Shown here piece after piece: positions 9,857 to 18,946 of a stretch of DNA of 64,000 nt. The DNA comes from Streptomyces venezuelae ATCC 10712. Lineage in GTDB: Bacteria; Actinomycetota; Actinomycetes; Streptomycetales; Streptomycetaceae. Below the pieces are notes generated by a model. That model worked only from the letters and a program-made list of their open reading frames with translations, had not been told where the DNA came from and did no database searches. The first letter of the stretch is position 1, and each line of letters begins with the position of its first letter. Made by a program: the position numbers and the translations under genes. The DNA lies in assembly GCF_008639165.1 (NCBI RefSeq), contig NZ_CP029197.1:3968001-4032000 (forward strand), given 5' to 3'.

Positions 9857-10573
9857 GTGACGGAGGAAGCGGAGCTCCCCGAGGCTCCGGAGCAGGCCCG
9901 GACAGTCTTCGGCGAGTACTTCCCGGAGGCCGTGCGGTACGCCGAGCTCCTCGCGGACGCCGGTGTGAAGCGGGGCCTGATCGGGCCACGTGAGGTGCCG
10001 CGTCTGTGGGAGCGCCATCTGCTGAACTGCGCCGTCCTCTCGGAGGTCGTCCCCGAGGGCGTCACCGTCTGCGACGTGGGCTCGGGTGCCGGCCTTCCCG
10101 GTATCCCCCTGGCCCTGGTACGCCCCGATCTGAAGATCACGCTCCTGGAGCCCCTTCTCCGCCGGACGAACTTCCTCCAGGAGGTCGTCGAGCTGCTCGG
10201 TCTCGACCATGTGACCGTGGTCCGGGGCCGCGCCGAGGAGATGCTCGGCAAGATCACGCCCGTGCACGTGGTGACCGCCCGCGCGGTGGCCCCCCTCGAC
10301 CGGCTGGCCGGCTGGGGAGTCCCCCTGCTGCGCCCGTACGGCGAGATGCTGGCGCTCAAGGGCGACACTGCGGAGGAGGAGATCACCGGTGCTCGCGCCG
10401 CGCTCTCCCGCCTCGGTGTGGTGGAGACCTCTGTGATGCAGGTGGGCGAGGGGATCGTCGATCCGCTCTCCACGGTCGTCCGGGTGGAGGTCGGCGAGAG
10501 CCCCGGTGGTGTGCGGTTCGCGGCCAAGAGGGCCAAGGCGGCCAGGACGAGCAAGACCCGCCGACGCCGCTGA
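9857..10573 (+). CDS. rsmG: 16S rRNA (guanine527-N7)-methyltransferase RsmG
   Basis: 238 aa SAM-dependent methyltransferase that makes m7G527 in 16S rRNA; loss gives low-level streptomycin resistance in Streptomyces. SAM motif I is DVGSGAGLPGIPLAL (about residues 73-87), and LLEPLLRRTNFL follows. The GTG at 9857 is chosen because GGAAGGA lies 9 bp upstream and the protein then starts TEEAELPEAPEQAR. The Arg/Lys-rich C-terminal tail is normal for the genus. Confidence 0.95.
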   Translation: MTEEAELPEAPEQARTVFGEYFPEAVRYAELLADAGVKRGLIGPREVPRLWERHLLNCAVLSEVVPEGVTVCDVGSGAGLPGIPLALVRPDLKITLLEPLLRRTNFLQEVVELLGLDHVTVVRGRAEEMLGKITPVHVVTARAVAPLDRLAGWGVPLLRPYGEMLALKGDTAEEEITGARAALSRLGVVETSVMQVGEGIVDPLSTVVRVEVGESPGGVRFAAKRAKAARTSKTRRRR

Positions 10574-10634
10574 GCGTCGCATACGCACCATTTCGGAGTG
10601 TCGAACGGTCCCGGCCGGGCAGCGGGGGCATGGT

Positions 10635-10648
10635 GTTTCACGTGAAAC
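10635..10648. repeat. parS site 1
   Basis: Exact 14-bp palindrome GTTTCACGTGAAAC between rsmG and parA; the ParB-binding centromere sequence of Streptomyces. Confidence 0.95.
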
Positions 10649-10746
10649 GTCGCTCACTGCTGCAGGGGATCATCAGCCGCGGTCGCGCGGCTGCCACGCC
10701 CCGGGACCGTAAACCCCGCGTGACGCCACCCGCGAGGGTTACGGAG

Positions 10747-10755
10747 TTGTCCACA
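10747..10755 (+). promoter_or_regulatory. DnaA box upstream of parA
   Basis: Exact TTGTCCACA in the rsmG-parA gap, 55 bp before the parA ATG. A degenerate CACCCACAG follows at about 10767. The position allows DnaA to influence parAB transcription, but a single box gives only weak support. Confidence 0.5.
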
Positions 10756-10809
10756 GAGGTGGATTCACCCACAGAACCACCGACCTCGCTGGTTCACGAC
10801 CCCGAAAGC

Positions 10810-11886
10810 ATGGCAGGCTCTCCCCATCGCGAGCCTGAAGCCGAGGAGAGTGAATCCTTGCGGTCCGACGCCAACATCGCGGGACCGATGACCGATCCGG
10901 TCCCCGGTCCCCGAACCGAATCGGCGGGGGAGGATGTTTCACGTGAAACACCGCCCCCGATGGACGACACCCCCATTGGTCGTGCTGCCCAGCTGGCAGT
11001 AGAGGCGCTGGGTCGTGCCGGTGAGGGACTTCCCCGCCCGGCGCAGACTCGCGTGATGGTGGTCGCCAACCAGAAGGGCGGCGTGGGCAAGACGACCACG
11101 ACGGTCAACCTTGCCGCGTCCTTGGCCCTGCACGGGGCCCGGGTCCTGGTCATCGACCTGGACCCCCAGGGCAACGCCTCCACGGCGCTCGGTATCGACC
11201 ACCACGCCGAGGTCCCCTCCATCTACGACGTCCTCGTGGACAGCAAGCCGCTCTCCGAAGTGGTGCAGCCCGTCACGGACGTCGAGGGTCTCTTCTGCGC
11301 CCCCGCCACCATCGATCTCGCCGGTGCGGAGATCGAGCTGGTGTCGCTGGTGGCCCGTGAGAGCCGCCTGCAGCGGGCGATCCAGGCCTACGAGCAGCCG
11401 CTCGACTACATCCTGATCGACTGCCCGCCCTCGCTCGGCCTCCTCACGGTCAACGCCATGGTGGCCGGAGCCGAGGTGCTCATCCCGATCCAGTGCGAGT
11501 ACTACGCACTGGAGGGACTCGGTCAGCTCCTGCGGAACGTGGACCTGGTGCGGGGACACCTCAACCCCGCGCTCCATGTCTCGACGATCCTGCTCACCAT
11601 GTACGACGGCCGGACGAGGCTCGCCTCCCAGGTCGCCGACGAGGTGCGCACGCACTTCGCCGAGGAGGTGCTGCGGACCAGCATTCCGAGGTCCGTCCGC
11701 ATCTCGGAGGCCCCGAGCTACGGGCAGACGGTGCTCACCTACGACCCGGGCTCCAGCGGCGCCCTGTCGTACCTCGAAGCGGCCCGCGAGATCGCCCTGC
11801 GGGGGGTCGCCGTGCACTATGACCCGCAGCACGCCCACGTAGGGCAGCAGAACAACCAGCGCAACATGTCGGAGGGGATCCAGTGA
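10810..11886 (+). CDS. parA: Chromosome partitioning ATPase ParA
   Basis: 358 aa Walker-type ATPase that forms filaments or gradients moving ParB-parS complexes during sporulation segregation. The deviant Walker A KGGVGKTT lies at 89-96, with the partner motif DLDPQGNAS and Walker [11 protein letters not shown] further on. Residues 43-47 (VSRET) are encoded by a parS site. The ATG at 10810 fits the usual Streptomyces start, but a TTG at 10858 preceded by GAGGAGAG is a serious alternative (342 aa). The stop overlaps the parB GTG (GTGA). Confidence 0.95.
   Translation: MAGSPHREPEAEESESLRSDANIAGPMTDPVPGPRTESAGEDVSRETPPPMDDTPIGRAAQLAVEALGRAGEGLPRPAQTRVMVVANQKGGVGKTTTTVNLAASLALHGARVLVIDLDPQGNASTALGIDHHAEVPSIYDVLVDSKPLSEVVQPVTDVEGLFCAPATIDLAGAEIELVSLVARESRLQRAIQAYEQPLDYILIDCPPSLGLLTVNAMVAGAEVLIPIQCEYYALEGLGQLLRNVDLVRGHLNPALHVSTILLTMYDGRTRLASQVADEVRTHFAEEVLRTSIPRSVRISEAPSYGQTVLTYDPGSSGALSYLEAAREIALRGVAVHYDPQHAHVGQQNNQRNMSEGIQ
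10936..10949. repeat. parS site 2, inside parA
   Basis: Exact GTTTCACGTGAAAC read in frame as VSRET near the parA N-terminus. Confidence 0.95.
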
Positions 11887-12983
11887 GTGAGCGACGTAGG
11901 GGATTGGGGCGTGGGCTCGGTGCGCTGATCCCCGCTGCTCCCCAGGAACGGCAGGCGCCGTCGGTCGGTGCGGGTGCGGGCTCCGCGAGTGCGGTTCCCG
12001 GCATGGCCCCGGATCGGGGAGTGGCTGCCGCGAAGCTGGCGACGCTCCCGCAGAGTGCGAAGTCCCCTGAGGCCGCGCTGTCGTGGACCGAGCCGGAGCC
12101 GGCGGCCGTACCGGAGTCCCCCGCCGGGGCGCACTTCGCGGAGCTGCCGCTCGACAGCATCACGCCCAACCCGCGCCAGCCCCGTGAGGTCTTCGACGAG
12201 GACGCCCTGGCCGAGCTGGTCACCTCCATCAAGGAGGTCGGTCTGCTGCAGCCCGTGGTCGTGCGCAGGGCCGGCACCGACCGCTACGAGCTCATCATGG
12301 GCGAGCGGCGTTGGAGGGCCTGCCGGGAGGCCGGTCTGGAGCGGATCCCGGCGATCGTCCGGGACACCGAGGACGAGAAGCTTCTGCTGGACGCCCTCCT
12401 GGAGAACCTCCACCGGGCCCAGCTGAACCCGCTGGAGGAAGCGGCCGCCTACGACCAGCTGCTCAAGGACTTCCACTGCACCCATGACCAGCTGGCCGAC
12501 CGGATCGGGCGCTCGCGCCCCCAGGTCTCCAACACGCTGCGTCTGCTGCGTCTCTCGCCGCCGGTGCAGCGCCGGGTCGCCGCCGGAGTCATCTCCGCCG
12601 GACACGCCCGTGCGCTCCTCGCGGTGGAGGAGCCGGAGGCCCAGGACAAGCTGGCGTACCGGATCGTGGCCGAGGGCCTCTCGGTGCGTGCGGTCGAGGA
12701 GATCGTCACGCTGATGGCCTCGGAGCCCGCCTCCCCGGTCAAGCCGAAGGGGCCGCGTGCCGGCGGCCGTGTCTCGCCCGCGCTGACGGATCTCGCCTCC
12801 CGGCTCTCGGACCGCTTCGAGACCCGGGTGAAGGTCGACCTCGGTCAGAAGAAGGGAAAGATCGTCGTCGAGTTCGCCTCGATGGAGGATCTGGACCGCA
12901 TCCTCTCGACCCTGGCCCCCGGCGAGGGGCGGGTCATGGACCAGAAGAACACCAACGAGAACGCCGAGGACGCCGAGGGCTGA
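11883..12983 (+). CDS. parB: Chromosome partitioning protein ParB
   Basis: 366 aa CTP-dependent clamp that loads at parS and spreads. The N-terminal [14 protein letters not shown] motif (ParA contact) is followed by an Ala-rich linker to residue 85. The CTP-binding GERRWR is at 140-145 and [14 protein letters not shown] begins near 174. The helix-turn-helix lies at about 198-220 ([18 protein letters not shown]). The C-terminal dimerisation domain ends near 350. The GTG overlaps the parA stop. A strong terminator follows. Confidence 0.97.
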   Translation: MSERRRGLGRGLGALIPAAPQERQAPSVGAGAGSASAVPGMAPDRGVAAAKLATLPQSAKSPEAALSWTEPEPAAVPESPAGAHFAELPLDSITPNPRQPREVFDEDALAELVTSIKEVGLLQPVVVRRAGTDRYELIMGERRWRACREAGLERIPAIVRDTEDEKLLLDALLENLHRAQLNPLEEAAAYDQLLKDFHCTHDQLADRIGRSRPQVSNTLRLLRLSPPVQRRVAAGVISAGHARALLAVEEPEAQDKLAYRIVAEGLSVRAVEEIVTLMASEPASPVKPKGPRAGGRVSPALTDLASRLSDRFETRVKVDLGQKKGKIVVEFASMEDLDRILSTLAPGEGRVMDQKNTNENAEDAEG

Positions 12984-13008
12984 TCCCTCCCGTTCGCTGA
13001 GGCCGCCC

Positions 13009-13052
13009 AGGGCGGGCCGTGCTCCGGTCTTCACCGGAACACGGCCCGCCCT
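13009..13052 (+). terminator. Terminator after parB
   Basis: A 20-bp stem with one mismatch (AGGGCGGGCCGTG... / ...CACGGCCCGCCCT), loop CTTC, followed by TTTGCCTGT. One of the strongest terminators in the window. Confidence 0.88.
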
Positions 13053-13143
13053 TTGCCTGTGAGCGGTGTCTTCCGGATGGGCCGATCGATACGATTCCAA
13101 GAGGCGTATCCGTGCTCGGTGGCGAGGGAAGTGAGGAGCGGCC

Positions 13144-13761
13144 GTGGGGCGTCGGCTCGTACCGCTCACGCTGGACAACCTGCCGGACCTGCCCAAGCGG
13201 TGCCGCTCCTGTGTCTTCTGGGAGCTTGACCCGGTCAGCGGGGAAGCGGCGGTGAAGGCGGGGCGTCCGGAGCTGGAGAAGGAGGCCTGGATCTCGGGCG
13301 TTCTCCTGGAGTGGGGGTCGTGCGGCAGGGTCGTCTATGTCGACGACGTGCCGGTGGGCTATGTGCTCTACGCTCCCCCGGCCTATGTGCCGCGCTCGAC
13401 GGCCTTCCCGACCAGTCCCGTGGCCGCAGATGCCGCGCAGTTGATGACGGCGTGGATCATGCCCGCGTACCAGGGACAGGGGCTCGGCCGGGTGGTCGTT
13501 CAGACGGTCGCCAAGGATCTGCTGCGGCGGGGCTTCAAGGCGATCGAGGCGTTCGGGGACGCCCGGTGGAAGGAGCCCGCCTGTGTCCTTCCCGCCGATC
13601 ATCTGCTGGCGGTGGGCTTCAAGACGGTGCGGCCGCACCCCGCCTTCCCCCGGCTGAGGCTGGAACTCCGGACGACGCTCTCCTGGAAGGAGGACGTCGA
13701 GATGGCCCTCGACCGACTCCTCGGCGCCGTGCAGAAGGAACCCGTCCTGCGGCCGCTCTGA
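13144..13761 (+). CDS. GNAT family N-acetyltransferase
   Basis: 205 aa. The acetyl-CoA loop is visible as QGQGLGRVVVQTVAKDL (about residues 114-130), with the preceding strand AAQLMTAWIMPAY. The N-terminus contains a CRSC pair near residues 20-23 that could bind metal. The GTG at 13144 has GAGGAG 5-10 bp upstream. It stands alone between the parB and trxA terminators. The substrate is unknown; location next to parAB is conserved in Streptomyces, but no segregation role can be claimed. Confidence 0.85.
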   Translation: MGRRLVPLTLDNLPDLPKRCRSCVFWELDPVSGEAAVKAGRPELEKEAWISGVLLEWGSCGRVVYVDDVPVGYVLYAPPAYVPRSTAFPTSPVAADAAQLMTAWIMPAYQGQGLGRVVVQTVAKDLLRRGFKAIEAFGDARWKEPACVLPADHLLAVGFKTVRPHPAFPRLRLELRTTLSWKEDVEMALDRLLGAVQKEPVLRPL

Positions 13762-13792
13762 CATCCCGCGCTGGGACATCCGGACATGCGAA

Positions 13793-13819
13793 CGGCCCGC
13801 CCCTTCCCGGGGCGGGCCG
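13793..13819. terminator. Bidirectional terminator between GNAT and trxA
   Basis: A perfect 11-bp GC stem (CGGCCCGCCCC / GGGGCGGGCCG) with loop TTCCC separates the convergent GNAT gene and trxA. Confidence 0.75.
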
Positions 13820-13824
13820 CTGCT

Positions 13825-13838
13825 GTTTCACGTGAAAC
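13825..13838. repeat. parS site 3
   Basis: Exact GTTTCACGTGAAAC in the GNAT-trxA gap, 10 bp from parS site 4. Confidence 0.95.
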
Positions 13839-13848
13839 ATCGCTCGCT

Positions 13849-13862
13849 GTTTCACGTGAAAC
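13849..13862. repeat. parS site 4
   Basis: Exact GTTTCACGTGAAAC, extended by flanking CGCT/AGCG to a 22-bp palindrome (13845-13866); paired with parS site 3, centres 24 bp apart. Confidence 0.95.
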
Positions 13863-13874
13863 AGCGGGAGAGCA

Positions 13875-14198
13875 TCAGGCCTCGACGAAGTCCGCGAGGT
13901 CGCGCAGGATCGCGGCCTTCGGCTTGGCGCCGACGATGGTCTTCACGACCTCGCCGCCCTGGTAGACGTTCAGCGTCGGGATGGACATGACGCCGTACTT
14001 CGCAGCCGTGGCCGGGTTCTCGTCGATGTTGAGCTTCACGACCTCGATCTCGCCGTGCTCGGCGGCGATGGCCTCAAGCGACGGGGCGATCTGGCGGCAC
14101 GGGCCGCACCAAGCGGCCCAGAAGTCCACCAGCACGGGCTTGTCGCTCTTGAGGACGTCCTCTTCGAAGGAAGCGTCGGTCACAGTCTTCAGGGCCAC
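13875..14198 (-). CDS. trxA: Thioredoxin
   Basis: 107 aa thioredoxin, the cytoplasmic disulfide reductant reduced by TrxB. The redox motif WCGPC has its cysteines at 31 and 34, and the cis-proline loop MSIPTL is present. The GTG at 14198 is preceded by AAGGAGG at 5-bp spacing, which rules out the longer upstream reading. It lies 46 bp downstream of trxB in the same direction, forming the trxBA operon driven by a SigR-type promoter upstream of trxB. Confidence 0.97.
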   Translation of the reverse strand: MALKTVTDASFEEDVLKSDKPVLVDFWAAWCGPCRQIAPSLEAIAAEHGEIEVVKLNIDENPATAAKYGVMSIPTLNVYQGGEVVKTIVGAKPKAAILRDLADFVEA

Positions 14199-14244
14199 AG
14201 CGGCCTCCTTGATCTCGCGGGGGTGTGGGTTGAGGAGAGAGGGG

Positions 14245-15210
14245 TCAGACCGCGGGGGTCTCGGCCAGCTTCTCGCTGTCGGCGAGGGCGGCCAGGAAGC
14301 GCTCGGCGTCCAGCGCGGCGGAGCAGCCGGTGCCGGCGGCCGTGATGGCCTGACGGTAGGTGTGGTCGACGACGTCACCGGCGCCGAAGACACCCGTGAG
14401 GTTCGTCCGCGTCGACGGGGCGGCGACCTTGAGGTAGCCCTCCTCGTCGAGGTCCAGCTGGCCCTTGAAGAGCTCCGTCCGCGGGTCGTGGCCCACGGCG
14501 ATGAAGAGGCCGGTGACGGGCAGCGCGCGGGTCTCGCCGGTCTTGGTGTCGCGCAGGGTCACACCGCTGAGCTTCTGGTCGCCGTGGATCTCGGTGACCT
14601 CGCTGTCCCAGGCGAAGGAGATCTTCGGGTCGGCGAAGGCGCGCTCCTGCATGGCCTTGGAGGCACGCAGGGTGTCGCGGCGGTGGACGATGGTGACGGA
14701 CTTGGCGAAGCGCGAGAGGAAGGTCGCCTCCTCGATCGCGGTGTCGCCGCCGCCGACGACGGCGATGTCCTGGTCCTTGAAGAAGAACCCGTCGCAGGTG
14801 GCGCACCAGGAGACACCGCGGCCGGAGAGCGTGTCCTCGTTCGGGAGGCCGAGCTTGCGGTGCTGGGAGCCGGTGGTGACGATGACGGCCTTGGCGCGGT
14901 GCACGGTGCCGGCGGTGTCGGTGACGGTCTTGATCTCACCGGTGAGGTCCACGGCGATCACGTCGTCGGGGACGAGCTCGGCACCGAAGCGCTCGGCCTG
15001 GGCGCGCATGTTGTCCATGAGGTCCGGGCCCATGATGCCGTCACGGAAGCCGGGGAAGTTCTCGACCTCGGTCGTGTTCATCAGGGCGCCACCGGCGGTG
15101 ACGGCACCTTCGAAGACCAGGGGGTTCAGCGACGCTCGGGCGGTGTAGAGCGCAGCGGTGTAACCCGCGGGCCCGGAGCCGATGATGATCACGTTACGGA
15201 CGTCGCTCAC
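14245..15210 (-). CDS. trxB: Thioredoxin-disulfide reductase
   Basis: 321 aa NADPH-dependent flavoenzyme. FAD motif GSGPAG is at 11-16, the redox-active CATC at 136-139, NADPH motif GGGDTA at 153-158, and the second FAD motif GVFGAGDV near the C-terminus. The GTG at 15210 has AGGAAGAAACCC upstream and opens directly into the first FAD strand; the longer frame to the right is not supported. First gene of trxBA. Confidence 0.97.
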   Translation of the reverse strand: MSDVRNVIIIGSGPAGYTAALYTARASLNPLVFEGAVTAGGALMNTTEVENFPGFRDGIMGPDLMDNMRAQAERFGAELVPDDVIAVDLTGEIKTVTDTAGTVHRAKAVIVTTGSQHRKLGLPNEDTLSGRGVSWCATCDGFFFKDQDIAVVGGGDTAIEEATFLSRFAKSVTIVHRRDTLRASKAMQERAFADPKISFAWDSEVTEIHGDQKLSGVTLRDTKTGETRALPVTGLFIAVGHDPRTELFKGQLDLDEEGYLKVAAPSTRTNLTGVFGAGDVVDHTYRQAITAAGTGCSAALDAERFLAALADSEKLAETPAV

Positions 15211-15282
15211 GGGTTTCTTCCTCGTCTCTGCAGACTGCCACTGCCTACGGGGGCGCTTGTCTCGGTCACTCTCACCCCACCC

Positions 15283-15309
15283 AACGGATCCTAAGGGGCG
15301 TACATTCCC
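15283..15309 (-). promoter_or_regulatory. SigR-type promoter of trxBA
   Basis: On the minus strand the sequence reads GGGAAT, then exactly 18 bp, then GTT. This is the published consensus of the thiol-oxidative-stress sigma factor SigR of S. coelicolor, whose best-known target is trxBA. It lies about 73 bp upstream of the trxB start codon. Confidence 0.85.
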
Positions 15310-15349
15310 GAGACCGCCTTGCGGCACCCATGCCGGACGGGACGCGAGG

Positions 15350-16288
15350 TCAGGAGCGTGGGTAGGTCTCGCTGAAGAGAACATCGGCGGCGGGGGTTCC
15401 GTTGCCGGCGCTCCGGTTCGCGCAGGAGGCGTCGAGCACATAGGCCTGGACCCGGGCGCTGTCCGCGGGGTCGGTGAGGACCAGGAGATAGGCGGGCGTG
15501 CCCTGGTACTCGCCCCGTTCGTGGCCGAGGACCGCGTCGGTCCGGCCGGTGCCGGCCAGGACACAGCCGGGGACAGTGGTGTCCCTGTTCCGCGCGGAGG
15601 GAGGGGTGCTCGCCTCCGCGGACATCGACTCGGGGCCGATGCCCTGGGGTGTCGTGACAGCGCCGCCGTCGGCCAGGAGCGCGTGCACCCGGTCCTCGAC
15701 CGGAGCGCCCGAGAAGGGGCTGAGGACCGCTGCGGCGGCCGAATCGGCCTTCTTGGTGTCGGCGGCCTCGCCACCGGCGGTGACGTTGCCAGCCTGGCTG
15801 AGGTACAAGCTCGTGCCGAGGATCACGGCGCCGAAAGCGGCGCCCAGTGTCGAGAACAGGGCGATCCGCCGACGGCGGGGCCGCTTGGTGCGGCCGGGAC
15901 CGGTGGCGGCGCCGGAGCGGCCCTCGGGGCGGTCGGCGACGGGGCGGGGAGCGACGGAGGGAACCGTCTCCGACGGGGTACGCGATGTTTCACGTGAAAC
16001 AGCGCCGTCGTCCTCCGGGGTGGTCGCATGGAGAAGCGCCTCGGCGGCGAGGGCGGCATCGATCCGGCCGGCGATCTCGGCGGGCATCCGGGGCGGCCCC
16101 GGCAAGGTGCCGAGCAGACCGCGGATCTCCTCCAGCGAGGTCCGTACGTCCGCACAGAGAGGGCAGCCGTCCACGTGCCGCCGCACCGCCGCGGAACGGG
16201 TCGGTGAGAGGAGCCCCTCGGCCAGGTCGGAGATCTCCGAGACGTCCGGGTGCTGTGTGGTGTCGGCCCTGCCGGCCGTGGAAGTCAC
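15350..16288 (-). CDS. Putative zinc-finger anti-sigma factor of SigM
   Basis: 312 aa. The N-terminal zf-HC2 motif H-x3-C-x2-C is seen as HVDGCPLC near residues 38-45, followed by a helical anti-sigma region to about 90. One membrane segment spans about 142-164 ([22 protein letters not shown]). The C-terminal 150 residues lie outside and match no domain I know. The GTG overlaps the sigM stop (GTGA), so it is co-translated with the sigma factor, the usual arrangement for a cognate anti-sigma. Codons for VSRET (residues 97-101) are a parS site. Confidence 0.8.
   Translation of the reverse strand: MTSTAGRADTTQHPDVSEISDLAEGLLSPTRSAAVRRHVDGCPLCADVRTSLEEIRGLLGTLPGPPRMPAEIAGRIDAALAAEALLHATTPEDDGAVSRETSRTPSETVPSVAPRPVADRPEGRSGAATGPGRTKRPRRRRIALFSTLGAAFGAVILGTSLYLSQAGNVTAGGEAADTKKADSAAAAVLSPFSGAPVEDRVHALLADGGAVTTPQGIGPESMSAEASTPPSARNRDTTVPGCVLAGTGRTDAVLGHERGEYQGTPAYLLVLTDPADSARVQAYVLDASCANRSAGNGTPAADVLFSETYPRS
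15987..16000. repeat. parS site 5, inside the anti-sigma gene
   Basis: Exact GTTTCACGTGAAAC encoding part of AVSRETS in the linker before the membrane segment. Confidence 0.95.
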
Positions 16289-16995
16289 GTGCGCCCACCT
16301 CCGCCCTTCACAGCAGCTGGATCAGTCGGTCCGGTGTCCGTCGGCCCCGGCACCGGTGGGACGGATGCCCCCGGCGTCCGGTTCCTTCCCCCATCGGGGG
16401 CTTCGTTACCCACGGTGTCGGCGCGCAGATGAGTGACCATCGGAAGCAGCCGTGCGCGCCCGCGCGCGCAGCGGCTCTTCACGGTGCCGGTGGGGACGCC
16501 GAGGATACGGGCCGCCTCCGCGACCGGGTATCCCTGCATGTCGACCAGGACGAGCGCGGTGCGCTGGTCGGCGGGGATGGACGCGAGCGCGGCGAGGACC
16601 TGCCGGTGGAGGTCCTGACGCTCCACGGGCGCTTCGGCGGACTCGTGGGGATCGAGGAGCTGCTCCAGGCGGTCGGTGTCGTCGACGGGAGAGGTCCTGC
16701 GGGAGGCCGCCTTGCGTGCACGGTCGAGACAGGCGTTCACCGTGATGCGGTGGAGCCAGGTCGTGACGGCCGACTGGCCACGGAAGGTGTGGGCGGCCCG
16801 GAAGGCCGAGAGCAGGGCGTCCTGGACGGCGTCGGCGGCCTCCTCGCGGTCCCCCAGCGTGCGCAGGGCCACCGCCCACAGGCGGTCGCGGTGTCGCCGT
16901 ACGAGCTCACCGAAGGCGTCGGGGTCCCCGGCGACATGGCGCGCCAGAAGATCCTGGTCCGTCGCCGTCCGGGGATCGTCAGCCGCTGGTGCCAC
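16285..16995 (-). CDS. sigM: ECF RNA polymerase sigma factor, SigM-like
   Basis: 236 aa. Region 2 contains FGELVRRHRDRLWAVALRTL and the AADAVQDALLSAFRAAHTF core. Region 4 contains IPADQRTALVLVDMQGYPVAEAA followed by VPTGTVKSRCARGRARL. A 45 aa Pro/Gly-rich tail follows. The GTG at 16995 is chosen because AGGAGGGGAACC sits directly upstream; the longer frame lacks similarity. The position between murJ/pseudokinase and a membrane anti-sigma/trxBA matches mycobacterial sigM, hence the symbol. Another Streptomyces sigma factor has also been called SigM, so the name is ambiguous. Confidence 0.88.
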   Translation of the reverse strand: MAPAADDPRTATDQDLLARHVAGDPDAFGELVRRHRDRLWAVALRTLGDREEAADAVQDALLSAFRAAHTFRGQSAVTTWLHRITVNACLDRARKAASRRTSPVDDTDRLEQLLDPHESAEAPVERQDLHRQVLAALASIPADQRTALVLVDMQGYPVAEAARILGVPTGTVKSRCARGRARLLPMVTHLRADTVGNEAPDGGRNRTPGASVPPVPGPTDTGPTDPAAVKGGGGRT

Positions 16996-17055
16996 GGTTC
17001 CCCTCCTCGCTCGGCAGCCGTGCACGCATTCAATCCGGTCCGTGCCCGGAAGTAA

Positions 17056-17084
17056 ATGAGCGCCGAGCTGGGCTCGGCGCTCAT
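17056..17084 (-). terminator. Terminator after the pseudokinase gene
   Basis: A perfect 13-bp stem (ATGAGCGCCGAGC / GCTCGGCGCTCAT) with a 3-nt loop lies between the pseudokinase stop and sigM, so sigM probably has its own promoter in 16996-17055. Confidence 0.75.
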
Positions 17085-17103
17085 CGGTGGACATGATCGG
17101 CGG

Positions 17104-18828
17104 CTAAGGGGCGGTCCCCTGGAAGGACAGGTTGGTGATGGCCTGCTTGTAGCCGGATCCGAAGTACTGGTCGCCACCGGAGTGCGGCACGGAGGTCATC
17201 CAGAGCAGCACGTAGCGGGTCTTGACCGGTGTCTTGGTCTCCAGCTTCGCCGTCGAATCCGAGGTCTCCACGTCGGCGATCTTCTTCATGGAGTCCGGGG
17301 TGCCGGAGGGCGACAGCGAGTCGGCCGCGTACAGGCTGATCGCGGTGCTCGGACCGCCGTAGCGGAGCGCTATGGAGGCGGAGGAGACGTTCTGCTCGCT
17401 CCCGAGGTCGTAGACGATCCCGACGCCCTGCTTGTACGGCGCCAGGACGGGGCCGGCGCGGAAGGTCTTGGTACGCCAGTACGAGGAGCTGTCGCCGTCG
17501 TAGGTGTTGCCGACGCCGTCGGAGTTCTGCGGCAGCCCGTCGGGCGCGTACTCCTCGGCCGACCGGATCGAGAGCGGCTTGGGCGGCTCGGGCTTCTCGT
17601 CGTCGACCGTCGGGGACGTGCTCGGGGGCTTGGGCGTGCTGTCCTGGCCGAGCAGCCGGTCGGCGATCTGCCAGCTGCCGAGTCCCAGGGCGGCGATCAG
17701 CAGGGCCGAGACGGCCCACTTCAACGCCTTGCCGGTACGGCTCTGCAGCGGGGGCGGCGGGACGACCACGGGCTGGGTGACCACGGGGCGGGCCTGAGGG
17801 CGCCCGTACGTGCCCTGCTGATAGGTCGTGCGCTGGTACTCGGGCGGGGCGGTGAACTCGGGCTCCGGCGGCTTCACACGGGGCATCGCCGCCACGGCCT
17901 TGGCCAGCTCGTCCGGAGTGGTGCAGGGCGGCTCCTGCCGCGAGGCGGTGGCCCCGTCGTTGGCCAGGGCGCGCATGGCGATCTCGGAGAGGCCCCGGTG
18001 GACCCCGGCGCGGACCTGGTCGGGCGGAAGCAGCCCGACCCCCTTGGGCAGCCCGGAGAGCCCGTGGGCGTCGCTGTCGTACGGCCAGCGCTGGGTGAGC
18101 GCCGCGTACAGGAGGGCGCCGATGGCCTCCGTGTCGGTGCGCTGGGGCCGTTCGGCGGTGATGCCGCGCAGGGCGGCGTTCACGGCGAGCCCGCGGATCC
18201 GGTACTGGCCGGTGGAGCTGCGCAGGACGGCGCTCGGCGTGAGCCGGAGGTGGGCGAGGCCTTCGCGGTGCGCGGCGGCCATGGCCTGGGAGACCTGGCT
18301 GACGAGCTGGTAGGCGTCGTGGGGCTCCAGCGGGCCGGCCGCGAGCAGCGTGGTCAGTTCGGTGGAGTCGGGCAGCCACTCGTGCACGACGTACACGAGG
18401 TCGTTCTCCTCGACGGCGTCGAGGACCTGGACGAAACGCGGATCGCCGAGCAGGGCCGAGGAGCGGGCCGCGGCGAGGACCGAGCGGGCCCTGGGGTGGT
18501 CGGCGGGCAGCAGATGGACCCCGACGGCACGCCGCAGTTTCTCGTCGACGGCACGCCAGCTGCTGAAGCCGTCCAGACGGGTGACGCACTCCTCCAGCCG
18601 GTAGCGTCTGGCCAGCTTGTGGCCGCTGTGCAGCTCGGGAGCCGTGATCGAGGGCTGTTCGCCGCTCTGTCGTTCGACCGCCTTCTTCTCCGTGGCCTCG
18701 GCGGAGTTCTCCGCCGTCTTCTGCTTGTCCGCCACCCCGTCGGTCGCGGCCGTGTCCGCCTTGGCGGTCAGCGGGTCGTCACCGCTGTTGTCGGCCACGT
18801 CGACGGCAGCCGTGCTACGTTCCGCCAC
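17104..18828 (-). CDS. Membrane-anchored pseudokinase next to MurJ
   Basis: 574 aa. A kinase-like domain (about 70-320) is degenerate: there is no VAIK lysine (RRAVGVHLLP instead), HRD is replaced by HLRLTPS, and no DFG is present. One membrane segment follows near 375-395 (LKWAVSALLIAALGLGSWQI). The extracellular C-terminal domain of about 150 residues has a discoidin-like beta pattern. The GTG at 18828 has GGAGGCAGGAA upstream. In mycobacteria the equivalent pseudokinase is fused to MviN/MurJ and recruits FhaA; here it is a separate gene 118 bp after murJ. A regulatory role in lipid II export is inferred. Confidence 0.82.
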   Translation of the reverse strand: MAERSTAAVDVADNSGDDPLTAKADTAATDGVADKQKTAENSAEATEKKAVERQSGEQPSITAPELHSGHKLARRYRLEECVTRLDGFSSWRAVDEKLRRAVGVHLLPADHPRARSVLAAARSSALLGDPRFVQVLDAVEENDLVYVVHEWLPDSTELTTLLAAGPLEPHDAYQLVSQVSQAMAAAHREGLAHLRLTPSAVLRSSTGQYRIRGLAVNAALRGITAERPQRTDTEAIGALLYAALTQRWPYDSDAHGLSGLPKGVGLLPPDQVRAGVHRGLSEIAMRALANDGATASRQEPPCTTPDELAKAVAAMPRVKPPEPEFTAPPEYQRTTYQQGTYGRPQARPVVTQPVVVPPPPLQSRTGKALKWAVSALLIAALGLGSWQIADRLLGQDSTPKPPSTSPTVDDEKPEPPKPLSIRSAEEYAPDGLPQNSDGVGNTYDGDSSSYWRTKTFRAGPVLAPYKQGVGIVYDLGSEQNVSSASIALRYGGPSTAISLYAADSLSPSGTPDSMKKIADVETSDSTAKLETKTPVKTRYVLLWMTSVPHSGGDQYFGSGYKQAITNLSFQGTAP

Positions 18829-18946
18829 CGTCGTTCCTGCCTCCCCATCCGTTGCGCCACATCCAACAGCCAAGCCAATTGTGCCCACAGTCGGACGCTA
18901 TGCACGACACGCGGTTCCCCCCGATGGTTGCGCGGGATCCGCCGGT

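Noticed and set aside
10006..10809. In-frame upstream extension of parA into rsmG
   Set aside because: The extension overlaps rsmG in another frame and has no ParA similarity; it also reads through parS site 1 and the DnaA box.
13825..13862. Two identical 14-bp repeats 10 bp apart, considered as a CRISPR fragment
   Set aside because: The repeat is the parS palindrome, the spacing is too short and it occurs singly elsewhere.
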